Source of the DNA: Alphaproteobacteria bacterium
GTDB taxonomy: Bacteria; Pseudomonadota; Alphaproteobacteria; GCA-2731375
Assembly: GCA_030746295.1 (NCBI GenBank)
Contig: JASLMY010000031.1
Location: forward strand, 1 to 28,119
DNA: 28,119 nucleotides
Direction of reading: 5' to 3'
Shown in pieces: positions 14,221 to 21,282 of the stretch. The stretch's first letter is position 1. The number at the start of each line of letters is the position of its first letter. The translations under genes and the position numbers were made by a program. The notes below the pieces were generated by a model that was given only the letters and a program-made list of their open reading frames with translations, searched no databases and had not been told where the DNA came from.

Positions 14221-15942
14221 TCATGCCGCCCGCTCCTCCGGGATCAGGGACTCGCCAGGTCGGACCCGGGAGAAGTCGACCGGCGCCGTGTCCACGACGA
14301 GGCCCGTATCATCTAGCCGAACGCGGGTGTGGTACGAAGCCTCCAGGTCGCCGGCCTCGGGAAAATCCTCCCGGTAGTGGGAGCCACGCGAGTTCTCGCG
14401 TGCCAAGGCCGCGGCAACGATGGCGCGACCGACCTGGATCTGCGAATCCAGGTTCAGCCAGTCGTGCCAGGTGAGGTTGAAGGCGCGGCCGCTATCGCCG
14501 AGACCAGTGGCGAGCAACGCCGCCTCCACGTCGTTCAACAGCGCCGTCGCCCGCGCCAAGCCCGCGGCATCCCGGACGATGCCGGCATCGTCCCACATGC
14601 CGTCGGCGAGCCGGAGACGGAGCGCGTTCAAGTCTCCGTCAGCGCCCGCGAAAGGATGCTCGGCCCAGGCTCGGGCCGCCTCGACCGCCACCGAATCCGG
14701 CTCCGCAATGCTACCGGCCGAGACCGCCCAGGCGGCCATGGCCTCGCCGGCGATGCCGCCGAAGACGGTGGAGTTGGCGACGCCGTTGCCGCCGAGGCGA
14801 TTGCTGCCGTGGACGCCGCCGGCGTCCTCGCCGGCCACGTACAGACCCGGCATCTGGGTCTCGCAGTCGATCGAGACCTCGACCCCGCCCATCATGTAGT
14901 GTGCCGTCGGCACCACCTCGACGAAACCACCGGCAAGGTCGTAGCCGACATCGGCGCAGCGCTCGACCATGCCCTTGAAGAGGTCGCGCACCTTGTCGGG
15001 GCCGAGATGCGCCATCGAGATGTGGACGCCACCCCGTGGCGTCGTCTTGCCATGCCGCATCTCCTCGAAGATGGCCCGACTGACGATGTCGCGGGTCGCC
15101 CGCTCCGCGCCCTCGTGGGCCAGCATGAAGCGCTCGCCCTCGCCGTTCAGCAGATAGCCGCCCGCACCCCGCAGCCCCTCCTCCAGCACGGTGCCGGTGA
15201 GCCTGGTATCGGCTCCCGCCAGCAGGCCGGTGGGATGGAACTGCACCATCTCCATGTCGCGCAGCGCCAAACCCGCCCTCAATGCCATCACCATGCCGTC
15301 GCAGCTCTTGTCGCCGGACGGGGTGTGATAGCGGTACATGGTGGGGCCGCCACCGGTCGCCAGCAACACCGCCTTGGCCCGGACCAGGCGGTAATTGCCC
15401 GTTCGCATGTCGATCAGCAGCACGCCGGCGATCCGGTCCCCTTCGGCGCTCGGCAGCAGGGCAATTGCCCGATGCTCCTCCAGCCGGGCGACGTCGAGGG
15501 CCCAGACCTGCTCCGCCAGGCGGTTGATGATCTCGATCCCCGTCAGGTCGCCCTTGTGGATGGTGCGGTCGAAGGTCTGGCCGGCGAAGGCCTTGCCGTG
15601 AACGCTGCCGTCGGGGTTACGGTCGAAGAAGCAGCCGTAGCGGTTTTCCAGCTCCCGCACGCGCTCGGGCGCGGTGCTGACCAGACGCCAGGCGAGCTCT
15701 TGGTTCGGCAGCCAAGAGCCGCCGCGGATCGTGTCCATGAAGTGGCGCTCGATCGAGTCGGCGGGATCGAGGGCGACGTTGTAGCCACCCTGAACCATCC
15801 GCGTGCACCCGCACTTGCCGAGCAAGCCCTTGACCGCGATCGTGACCTGCAGCTCGGGCCGGGCCTGCTTCGCGTGCAGAGCGGCCAACAGGCCGGCGCC
15901 GCCGCTGCCGAGGATCAGGATATCCGTTTTCGACCGCTCCAT
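14221..15942 (-). CDS. Succinate dehydrogenase/fumarate reductase flavoprotein-like subunit
   Basis: A 573-residue FAD-dependent dicarboxylate oxidoreductase, catalytic subunit of the complex encoded by this operon. The dinucleotide-binding motif G-S-G-G-A-G is at 12-17. The substrate residues known from SDH/FRD are kept: H236 (QFHPTG), R284 (TRDIVSRA), H348 (PTAHYMMGG) and R382 (GSNRLGGNG). The residue aligned with the histidine that binds FAD covalently in SDH and FRD (RSHTVAAxGG) is Cys46 here (GCTRMVQGG), so FAD is probably bound differently or non-covalently. The C-terminal domain is of normal length. It starts four bases after the stop of the membrane subunit gene. It might act on succinate/fumarate or on a substituted dicarboxylate. 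Confidence 0.9.
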   Translation of the reverse strand: MERSKTDILILGSGGAGLLAALHAKQARPELQVTIAVKGLLGKCGCTRMVQGGYNVALDPADSIERHFMDTIRGGSWLPNQELAWRLVSTAPERVRELENRYGCFFDRNPDGSVHGKAFAGQTFDRTIHKGDLTGIEIINRLAEQVWALDVARLEEHRAIALLPSAEGDRIAGVLLIDMRTGNYRLVRAKAVLLATGGGPTMYRYHTPSGDKSCDGMVMALRAGLALRDMEMVQFHPTGLLAGADTRLTGTVLEEGLRGAGGYLLNGEGERFMLAHEGAERATRDIVSRAIFEEMRHGKTTPRGGVHISMAHLGPDKVRDLFKGMVERCADVGYDLAGGFVEVVPTAHYMMGGVEVSIDCETQMPGLYVAGEDAGGVHGSNRLGGNGVANSTVFGGIAGEAMAAWAVSAGSIAEPDSVAVEAARAWAEHPFAGADGDLNALRLRLADGMWDDAGIVRDAAGLARATALLNDVEAALLATGLGDSGRAFNLTWHDWLNLDSQIQVGRAIVAAALARENSRGSHYREDFPEAGDLEASYHTRVRLDDTGLVVDTAPVDFSRVRPGESLIPEERAA

Positions 15943-15946
15943 GGCC

Positions 15947-16288
15947 TCAGATTGCCTCGATCAGGAACAAGAGGCCCACCGCCAGCGCCAGGCCGCCGCC
16001 CCAGCCGACGAGCTGCGCCTGCCATTCGCGCCAGGGCAGGAACTCGATCATGAGGAGTCGCAGGCCGCCGACCAAGTGGATGGCGAGGAGCGTCACCAGG
16101 ACCGCCTCCGCCGGCTTGACGAACGGCGCCTCGGTCCAGGCGAGAAAGCCGTCGAGACGTGCCTCGCCGTCGAGCGCCAGACCCAGAACCCAGAAATGCA
16201 CCGGCAGGAATAGCGCCAGCAGGACGCCCGTCAGCCGCTGCAAGACCGAGGCCCAATATTGCGGGTTCTCGCCGCGGCGGAGCCTCAT
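15947..16288 (-). CDS. SDH/FRD-like membrane anchor subunit (cytochrome b type)
   Basis: A 113-residue integral membrane protein with three hydrophobic helices (about 17-36, 57-76 and 92-112). The N-terminal 'RGENPQYWASVLQRLTGVLL' matches the quinone-site region of SdhC/SdhD (the R..S...R.TG pattern). A histidine in 'LLAIHLVGGLRLL' and another in 'FLPVHFW' are candidate haem ligands. The ATG at 16288 overlaps the stop of the preceding membrane subunit (ATGA). It anchors the flavoprotein and Fe-S subunits and passes electrons to or from quinone. I cannot say which of the two anchors is the C and which the D subunit. Confidence 0.85.
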   Translation of the reverse strand: MRLRRGENPQYWASVLQRLTGVLLALFLPVHFWVLGLALDGEARLDGFLAWTEAPFVKPAEAVLVTLLAIHLVGGLRLLMIEFLPWREWQAQLVGWGGGLALAVGLLFLIEAI

Positions 16289-16623
16289 GCGACCACGCCC
16301 CCGACTGCCCTGAGCCCCAAGATCACCAGCAGCAGACAAAAGCCGAGCGCCGCCCAGTCGAGGCTGCGGGCCCGCCAGGGCGTCATCTCGCGCACGAACG
16401 AGCGCACACCGATGGCGCCGTGCAACGCCGCCGCCAGGACGAAAAGGCTGTAGAAGCCGCCCCAGACGAGGCTGCCGCGCGTGCGGCTAAGAATCTCCGT
16501 CGCCGAAAGCCCCCCTTGCACGGCCACGATGATGGTGACGATATGCACCGTCACGAGCACCGCCAGCACCAGGCCCGAGAACCGGTGCGCCAACCAGAGC
16601 CGGGTCTCCAGGTGCCGACTCAC
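16285..16623 (-). CDS. SDH/FRD-like second membrane anchor subunit
   Basis: A 112-residue membrane protein with three helices. It begins 'SRHLETRLWLAHRFSGLVLA', again with the basic-His-R-x-S-G pattern of SDH cytochrome b. His residues in 'VLVTVHIVTIIV' and 'AAALHGAIGVRSF' are possible haem ligands. The GTG at 16623 is chosen because it overlaps the stop of the Fe-S subunit gene (GTGA) and removes a non-hydrophobic N-terminal extension that would lie inside that gene. It overlaps the next anchor by four bases. Two separate small anchors indicate a type with C and D subunits rather than a single fused cytochrome b. Confidence 0.82.
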   Translation of the reverse strand: MSRHLETRLWLAHRFSGLVLAVLVTVHIVTIIVAVQGGLSATEILSRTRGSLVWGGFYSLFVLAAALHGAIGVRSFVREMTPWRARSLDWAALGFCLLLVILGLRAVGGVVA

Positions 16624-17339
16624 AGCCGCCCCTTCAGAAGCGCCGTCGCCGTCATTCGCTTCAGGCCGGCGATCGCCCGGGTCGGGTTCAAGGTCTTGGG
16701 GCAGAACGCCGTGCAGCGCTGGCCGGTGTGGCAATCGAGGCAGCCACCGGCGCCGGCGACGGCCGCGAGACGATCGTCGAAGCCGCCGTCCCGTTCGTCA
16801 TTTTGCAGGCTCCAAGCCCGGTTCAGTGCCGCCGGCCCAAGATAGTCCGGCAACCGGCCGACGACCTCGCACGCCGCGTAGCAGACGCCGCAGTTGATGC
16901 ATTCGATCGCCGCGTCGACGCGCCGGCGGGCCTCGGACTCCGGCTTGATCAACGCGAAGTCCCCCTCCGCGTCGGTCGGGCGAAAACGCCCGCGGGCGCG
17001 CTGCCACTTGTCGAAGAACGCGCTCATATCAGCGACCAGGTCGCGGATGACCGGCAGGTTCTCCAGCGGCGCCAACCGCAGGCGGCCGCCGCGCGCCACG
17101 TCGGAGACCAGCGTGCGGCAGGTCCAGCGCGGCTTGCCACTGACGGTCATGGCGCAGGAGCCGCACATGCCGACCCGGCAGGCAAAGCGATAGGCTAGCG
17201 TCGGATCGAGCCGGCGCTGCACCTGGGTCACGAGGTCGAGCACGGTCTCGTTGGCGCGTGCGACAACATGGTAGTCGCGAAAGGCGCCGTCGGCGGCGCC
17301 CCGCCAGATGGAGACCGTGATGTCGTCCGCCTCAGTCAA
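16620..17339 (-). CDS. Succinate dehydrogenase/fumarate reductase iron-sulfur subunit
   Basis: A 239-residue electron-transfer subunit between flavoprotein and quinone site. The N-terminal ferredoxin domain carries the [2Fe-2S] ligands C54, C59, C62 and C74 (CRVGMCGSC...WTC). The C-terminal domain carries C147-x2-C150-x2-C153-x3-C157 and the CHTGQRCTAFCPK segment with C203, C209 and C213, matching the [4Fe-4S] and [3Fe-4S] clusters. The TTG at 17339 is chosen as start because AGGGG lies just upstream and the protein then begins TEADDITVSIWRG, as expected for the family. Longer in-frame starts would run into the divergent cyclase gene. It is the first gene of a minus-strand operon in the order Fe-S, anchor, anchor, flavoprotein, fumarase alpha, fumarase beta. 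Confidence 0.9.
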   Translation of the reverse strand: MTEADDITVSIWRGAADGAFRDYHVVARANETVLDLVTQVQRRLDPTLAYRFACRVGMCGSCAMTVSGKPRWTCRTLVSDVARGGRLRLAPLENLPVIRDLVADMSAFFDKWQRARGRFRPTDAEGDFALIKPESEARRRVDAAIECINCGVCYAACEVVGRLPDYLGPAALNRAWSLQNDERDGGFDDRLAAVAGAGGCLDCHTGQRCTAFCPKTLNPTRAIAGLKRMTATALLKGRL

Positions 17340-17390
17340 GTCTATCCCCTGCCATGCTTGCCTCAGAACATAGCGGGCAGTCCGGGTGAT

Positions 17391-17428
17391 GGCCACGGCT
17401 TCAGGGGTGGCCCCGGCTCTGTCATAAT
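17391..17428 (+). promoter_or_regulatory. Candidate promoter/operator in the divergent sdhB-like/cyclase gap
   Basis: In the 121-base gap between divergent operons, GGCCAC (17391-17396) and GTGGCC (17407-17412) form a perfect inverted repeat with a 10-base centre. CATAAT at 17423-17428 is a reasonable -10 for the rightward operon, but the -35 is poor (TTCAGG at 17400-17405, inside the repeat). A regulator bound there could control both directions. The strand of action is uncertain. Confidence 0.35.
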
Positions 17429-17460
17429 CCGCCGCCCCGGGGAGTTGTAGGAGCGCCGCC

Positions 17461-18237
17461 ATGGCCCGCCGATTCGTCGACATTTCGATGCCGCTGGAAA
17501 ACGACGTCGTCTCCGACCCCGAGCCCTTCGGGCCCAAGATCACCTATATCGACCACGAGATGTCGGCGGCGCAGATGACCGCCTTCTTCCCGGGCCTGGG
17601 CAAGGAGGAGCTTCCCGACGGCGAGGCCTGGGCGGTGGAGAAGGTGGAGCTGATCACCCACAACGGCACCCATCTGGACGCGCCCTATCACTTCGCCTCG
17701 ACCATGAACCGGGGCGAGCGCGCGATCACAATCGACGAGGTGCCGCTCGACTGGTGCTTCCGTCCCGGCGTCAAGCTCGACTTCCGCCATCTCGACGACG
17801 GCTACGTGGCGACGGCCGACGATGTGGCAGCCGAGCTCGCCCGCATCGGCCACGATTTGCAGCCCATGGACATCGTCGTCGTCAACACGCGCGCCGGCCA
17901 GGCCTACGGCGGCGATGGCTACGTCGATGCCGGCTGCGGCATGGGTTATGGCGCGACCATGCACCTGCTAGAGCGAGGCGTCCGGCTGACGGGTACGGAT
18001 GCCTGGTCGTGGGATGCGCCCTTTTCCTACACGGCCGAACGCTATGCCGAGACGGGCGACGCCTCGATCATCTGGGAAGGCCACAAGGCGGGCCGCGACA
18101 TCGGCTACTGCCACCTGGAGAAGCTGCACAACCTCGAGGCTCTGCCGCCTTTCGGTTTCACCATCGCCTGCTTCCCGGTGAAGATCCGCGGCGCCTCCGC
18201 CGGCTGGACCCGGGCGGTGGCGATCCTCGACGATTGA
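17461..18237 (+). CDS. Cyclase family protein (metal-dependent hydrolase, kynurenine formamidase-like fold)
   Basis: A 258-residue soluble enzyme of the cyclase family (PF04199 type), which includes arylformamidases and isatin hydrolase. The metal-binding motif is intact as H-N-G-T-H-L-D-A-P-Y-H-F (about 67-78). Further features are 'RFVDISMPLENDV' at the start, 'MDIVVVNTRAG' and 'TGTDAWSWDAPFS'. TAGGAG (17448-17453) is a good ribosome-binding site seven bases before the ATG. The gene is first in a rightward set with the Fe-S CCG protein and the LysE exporter, divergent from the SDH/FRD-like operon. The substrate is unknown; the neighbours give no sign of tryptophan breakdown. Confidence 0.88.
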   Translation: MARRFVDISMPLENDVVSDPEPFGPKITYIDHEMSAAQMTAFFPGLGKEELPDGEAWAVEKVELITHNGTHLDAPYHFASTMNRGERAITIDEVPLDWCFRPGVKLDFRHLDDGYVATADDVAAELARIGHDLQPMDIVVVNTRAGQAYGGDGYVDAGCGMGYGATMHLLERGVRLTGTDAWSWDAPFSYTAERYAETGDASIIWEGHKAGRDIGYCHLEKLHNLEALPPFGFTIACFPVKIRGASAGWTRAVAILDD

Positions 18238-18279
18238 GGCGGGCGGGCTCGGTTGACGCTCCTCAAGCATAGGGAAAGA

Positions 18280-19602
18280 ATGGCCCCCATGATCCCTGAA
18301 ACGCCATCGCTGACAGCCTACCTGGACGAGACTTCGGCCAGCTTGGCCGGCGCCTGCACCGCCTGCGGCAAGTGCGTCGAGGTCTGCCCGGTGACGCCGA
18401 CGCTTGCCCTGGGCGGGGCGACGGGTGAGGCGATCATGGGCGACCTTCGGGCACTCTTCCGCGACGATACCCCGCTCGACGGGGCGGCCCGGACCTGGGC
18501 CCATAGCTGCAACGGCTGCGGCCTCTGTATCCCCGCCTGCCCGGAGGCGATCAATCCCCGACGCATGGTGATGTTGTCGGGCGCGCTCGAATCGCGTCAC
18601 GGCAGCGAGACGCCGGAGCTTTTCCGCAAGATGTCGCGGTCGATCCGGATCATGGCGGCGCTGCAGCTGGTACCAGACGACTTCGACCGCCTGCTGCGCA
18701 CGCCGCGCGCGCACGATGCGGAGGTGATCTTCTATCTCGGCTGCAATCCTATTCGCACGCCGCACGTCCTCTTCAACGCCATGACCATTCTCGACGCCCT
18801 GGAGGTCGACTACGAGGTCCTCGGCGGTCCAGGCGCCTGTTGCGGCATCATCCACGCCAAGTGGGAGGGCGCCTTCGAGAAAGGTGGCCGCGTCACCGAC
18901 GGCACCCTCGACCGCTTCGGCGACTTCCGGCCGGAAAAAGTCTTGAGCTGGTGCCCATCCTGCGTCCTGCACCTGGGTGAGACCATCGAGGGCTTTCGGC
19001 AAACGAGCTTCGACTTCGATCACGTTACCGAGTTCCTAGCCCAGCAATCGGAGCGCCTGACCGGCCGCTTCAAGACTTCCGTGGAGAAGCGGGTCCTGCT
19101 GCACGCGCATGAAGGCATGGCCGAGCTCGGCCAGAACGTCGCCCGGCTGCTGGCGGCCGTGCCCGGCTTGGTCCTCGTCGATACCGTGTTGGAGCCGGGC
19201 TATACCTGCGGCGGCTCCGGCGCCGACCGTTCGCCGAGCCTGAAGGCGGCGGCCCGGGCGCGGCTCTTGGAGCGGGCCGCGGCCGACGACGTCGATTGCC
19301 TGGTGACGCTCTATCACGGCTGTCACGGCCAATTGGCCAAGGAGGAGAAGCCCGGCAACTTCGAGGTCGTCAACTGGACCGAGATCTTGGTCCGGGCGCT
19401 GGGCGGCACGCCCTATTACGACATCTCCAAGCACTATCGGCTGGCGGACGACTGGGGCTTGGTGCTCGACGAAGGCGAGATCTTTCTCCGCGCCAACGGC
19501 ATCGAGATCGACCGGGCCGAGCTCGAGGACGTGCTGCCCGAGATCTTCGCCCAGAGCGAATTCAGCGGCGGACTGGAACGTTTCGCCAGCCCCCAGCGCT
19601 GA
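18280..19602 (+). CDS. (Fe-S)-binding CCG-domain protein, HdrD/GlpC-like
   Basis: A 440-residue electron-transfer protein. Two [4Fe-4S] ferredoxin motifs lie near the N-terminus: C26-x2-C29-x2-C32-x3-C36 and C77-x2-C80-x2-C83-x3-C87, both followed by Pro. Two cysteine-rich (CCG-type) regions follow, the first with C155, C187-C188 (GGPGACCGI) and C225/C228 (WCPSC), the second with 'GYTCGGSGAD' and 'YHGCHGQL', which is partly degenerate. This is the layout of heterodisulfide reductase D and of GlpC/GlcF. It probably receives electrons from a membrane or soluble dehydrogenase. AGGGAAAG (18271-18278) precedes ATG 18280; ATG 18289 is also possible. A TTG at 18253 would lie upstream of this site. 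Its partner dehydrogenase may be encoded elsewhere. Confidence 0.85.
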   Translation: MAPMIPETPSLTAYLDETSASLAGACTACGKCVEVCPVTPTLALGGATGEAIMGDLRALFRDDTPLDGAARTWAHSCNGCGLCIPACPEAINPRRMVMLSGALESRHGSETPELFRKMSRSIRIMAALQLVPDDFDRLLRTPRAHDAEVIFYLGCNPIRTPHVLFNAMTILDALEVDYEVLGGPGACCGIIHAKWEGAFEKGGRVTDGTLDRFGDFRPEKVLSWCPSCVLHLGETIEGFRQTSFDFDHVTEFLAQQSERLTGRFKTSVEKRVLLHAHEGMAELGQNVARLLAAVPGLVLVDTVLEPGYTCGGSGADRSPSLKAAARARLLERAAADDVDCLVTLYHGCHGQLAKEEKPGNFEVVNWTEILVRALGGTPYYDISKHYRLADDWGLVLDEGEIFLRANGIEIDRAELEDVLPEIFAQSEFSGGLERFASPQR

Positions 19603-19618
19603 GCCTGGAGGGTTCCCG

Positions 19619-20242
19619 GTGAACCTGGAGCTCTATCTCGCTTTCGTCCTGGCGACCGTCGTCCTGATTCTGATCCCCGGCCCCAACGTCGCCCTGATCG
19701 TCGCCAACAGCCTGAGCTATGGCGCCCGGACGGCCCTGATGACGGTCGCGGGAACCTCGAGTGCGATGGTCTTCCAATTGGCGATAACGGCGGTCGGCAT
19801 GACCTCCGTGCTGCTGGTGCTGGCGGCGTGGTTCGAGTGGCTGCGTTGGCTCGGCGTCGCCTATCTCGTCTATCTCGGCATCCGTGCGTGGCGGGCGCCG
19901 GCGGAGGACTTGGATGCGGCACCACCGAGCGCCCGCGGCTCCGGCCGCCGGCTTTTCTGGCAGGGCTTCCTGGTCTCGGCCACCAATCCGAAGGTGCTGC
20001 TCTTCTACGCCGCCTTCTTTCCCCAATTCGTCGACCCAGCGCGGCCGCTGGCCCTGCAGCTCGGCCTGTTGAGCGCGACCTTTCTCGTCATCGCCGTCGT
20101 TCTCGACAGCGGCTTCGCGCTCGCCGCCGGCCACGCCCGAAGCTGGCTCCGCGGCGCCGCGCGCGCCCGCCTCAGGAACCGTCTGACCGGCGGCTTCCTG
20201 ATCGGTGCCGGGTTGGGCCTGGCGCTGGCCAGGCGCAGCTAA
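19619..20242 (+). CDS. LysE family translocator (amino acid exporter)
   Basis: A 207-residue inner-membrane exporter. The N-terminal 'VLILIPGPNVALIVANSLSYG' carries the PGP motif of the LysE/RhtB family. The middle has 'WLRWLGVAYLVYLGIRAWR', the family's Y-L-x-x-L-G-x-R stretch, and 'FLVSATNPKVLLFYAAFFPQF' is the conserved N-P-K segment. About six hydrophobic segments are seen. The start is GTG 19619, with GGAGGG (19607-19612) six bases upstream, 16 bases after the stop of the Fe-S protein gene, so it is probably in the same operon. The exported compound is unknown. Confidence 0.92.
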   Translation: MNLELYLAFVLATVVLILIPGPNVALIVANSLSYGARTALMTVAGTSSAMVFQLAITAVGMTSVLLVLAAWFEWLRWLGVAYLVYLGIRAWRAPAEDLDAAPPSARGSGRRLFWQGFLVSATNPKVLLFYAAFFPQFVDPARPLALQLGLLSATFLVIAVVLDSGFALAAGHARSWLRGAARARLRNRLTGGFLIGAGLGLALARRS

Positions 20243-20254
20243 TGGGCGGGATCG

Positions 20255-21202
20255 CTAGGCGTCGGTTCCCTGGAAGCCAAGGGTGTCGAGACCGCCCTCG
20301 TCTCTCCCGCCCCAGGTAAGCAACGAGTCGACCAGCCTGCGGGCCGGTGCGTCGTCGCCTTCGCCTCGCCGCATGACGGCCCACCAATCGAGCGTCAGCC
20401 CCTTCTCGGTCACCGGCCTGGCGACCAGCGTGCCGTCGTTGACCTCGGGCTCCACCGCCCAGGCGCTCAGGATACTGACGCCGAAGCCGGCGCGCACCAG
20501 GTCGATGATCGCCTCCGGCAATTGCACACGAGAAACGCGCCGGGGAAAGAGATTGGCAGGTCGCATCACCGCCTCCCATTCGAAGCCGGGCTCCGGCGTG
20601 ACCGAGTAGGTGATGTAGCGTTCCTCGACCAGATCCTCGGCACCGATGAAGGGCCTGTCGGCCAGCGCATGATCAGGCGCCATCACCGCCACCAGCGGGT
20701 CGCGGATCAGATGGAACCATTGGAACTGCGAGGTCGCCTGCTTGGCACCGTAAACGAGCGCGACGTCGACGGCGCCTTCCAAGAGGGCGGTAAGCGGGTA
20801 GTGCGTCGCCCGCGCCACGAGGTCAACCTCGAGGTCGGGGGCCCTGTCGCCGAAGAAGCGCAGGAACTCTGGCAGCCAATGGAAGCGGCTGTAGGTCCCC
20901 TGCCCCAGGCGCACGAGCCGGCGGTCGCTCTCCGACATCGTCCGCACTTCGTCCTCGGCACGGGACAGCTCGTCGATGACGCGAACGGCGGCGGCGTGCA
21001 GATGCTCCGCTGCGGGAGTCATGATCAAGCGCCGGCCGACGCGGGTGAAGAGCGCCGTCTGCAAGCGCCGCTCGGCCTCGCGAATGCGATGTGTCAGGGC
21101 CGACTGGGTAATGCCTAAGCGACCCGCGGCAAGGGTCACGCTGTCGGTCTCGGCGATCGCTGTCAGCATCGAGAGATGCCGAATGTCGAGCAGCGGCGTC
21201 AT
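20255..21202 (-). CDS. LysR-family transcriptional regulator
   Basis: A 315-residue regulator. The N-terminal winged helix-turn-helix (about 5-64) reads 'RHLSMLTAIAETDSVTLAAG' then 'LGITQSALTHRIREAERRL', a typical LysR motif. The C-terminal effector-binding domain starts near 95 ('LVRLGQGTYSRFHWLPEFL') and contains 'LVYGAKQATSQFQWFHLI'; overall it resembles MetR-like members. It is divergent from an EamA exporter gene with 80 bases between start codons, the usual arrangement for a LysR regulator and its target. The AT-rich gap contains half-sites fitting the T-N11-A rule. The effector is not predictable; an amino acid or related exported metabolite is plausible. Confidence 0.92.
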   Translation of the reverse strand: MTPLLDIRHLSMLTAIAETDSVTLAAGRLGITQSALTHRIREAERRLQTALFTRVGRRLIMTPAAEHLHAAAVRVIDELSRAEDEVRTMSESDRRLVRLGQGTYSRFHWLPEFLRFFGDRAPDLEVDLVARATHYPLTALLEGAVDVALVYGAKQATSQFQWFHLIRDPLVAVMAPDHALADRPFIGAEDLVEERYITYSVTPEPGFEWEAVMRPANLFPRRVSRVQLPEAIIDLVRAGFGVSILSAWAVEPEVNDGTLVARPVTEKGLTLDWWAVMRRGEGDDAPARRLVDSLLTWGGRDEGGLDTLGFQGTDA

Positions 21203-21282
21203 CGAATCTCATGAAATATCTTCATAATAATCATGAATATATAGAATTAGATTCATAAATCCAGGTCGTTATTGTCAGGCGC
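21203..21282. promoter_or_regulatory. Divergent LysR/EamA promoter region with LysR-type boxes
   Basis: This gap is strikingly AT-rich for the window. TTCAT (21221-21225) and ATGAA (21233-21237) form an inverted repeat around seven bases, matching the T-N11-A consensus of LysR boxes. Additional half-sites are ATGAA at 21211-21215 (which pairs with the TTCAT at 21221) and TTCAT at 21252-21256, about one helical turn apart or slightly more. This fits a recognition site plus activation site. Core -35/-10 elements cannot be fixed with confidence because of the AT-rich background. Confidence 0.5.

Noticed and set aside
14329..16053. Long open frame (574 codons) on the plus strand opposite the flavoprotein gene
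   Set aside because: It is the antisense shadow of a recognised gene in GC-rich DNA, has no family resemblance and no ribosome-binding site.
18253..18279. TTG start for the Hdr-like protein
   Set aside because: The purine-rich AGGGAAAG at 18271-18278 lies downstream of this TTG and is correctly placed for ATG 18280 or 18289.
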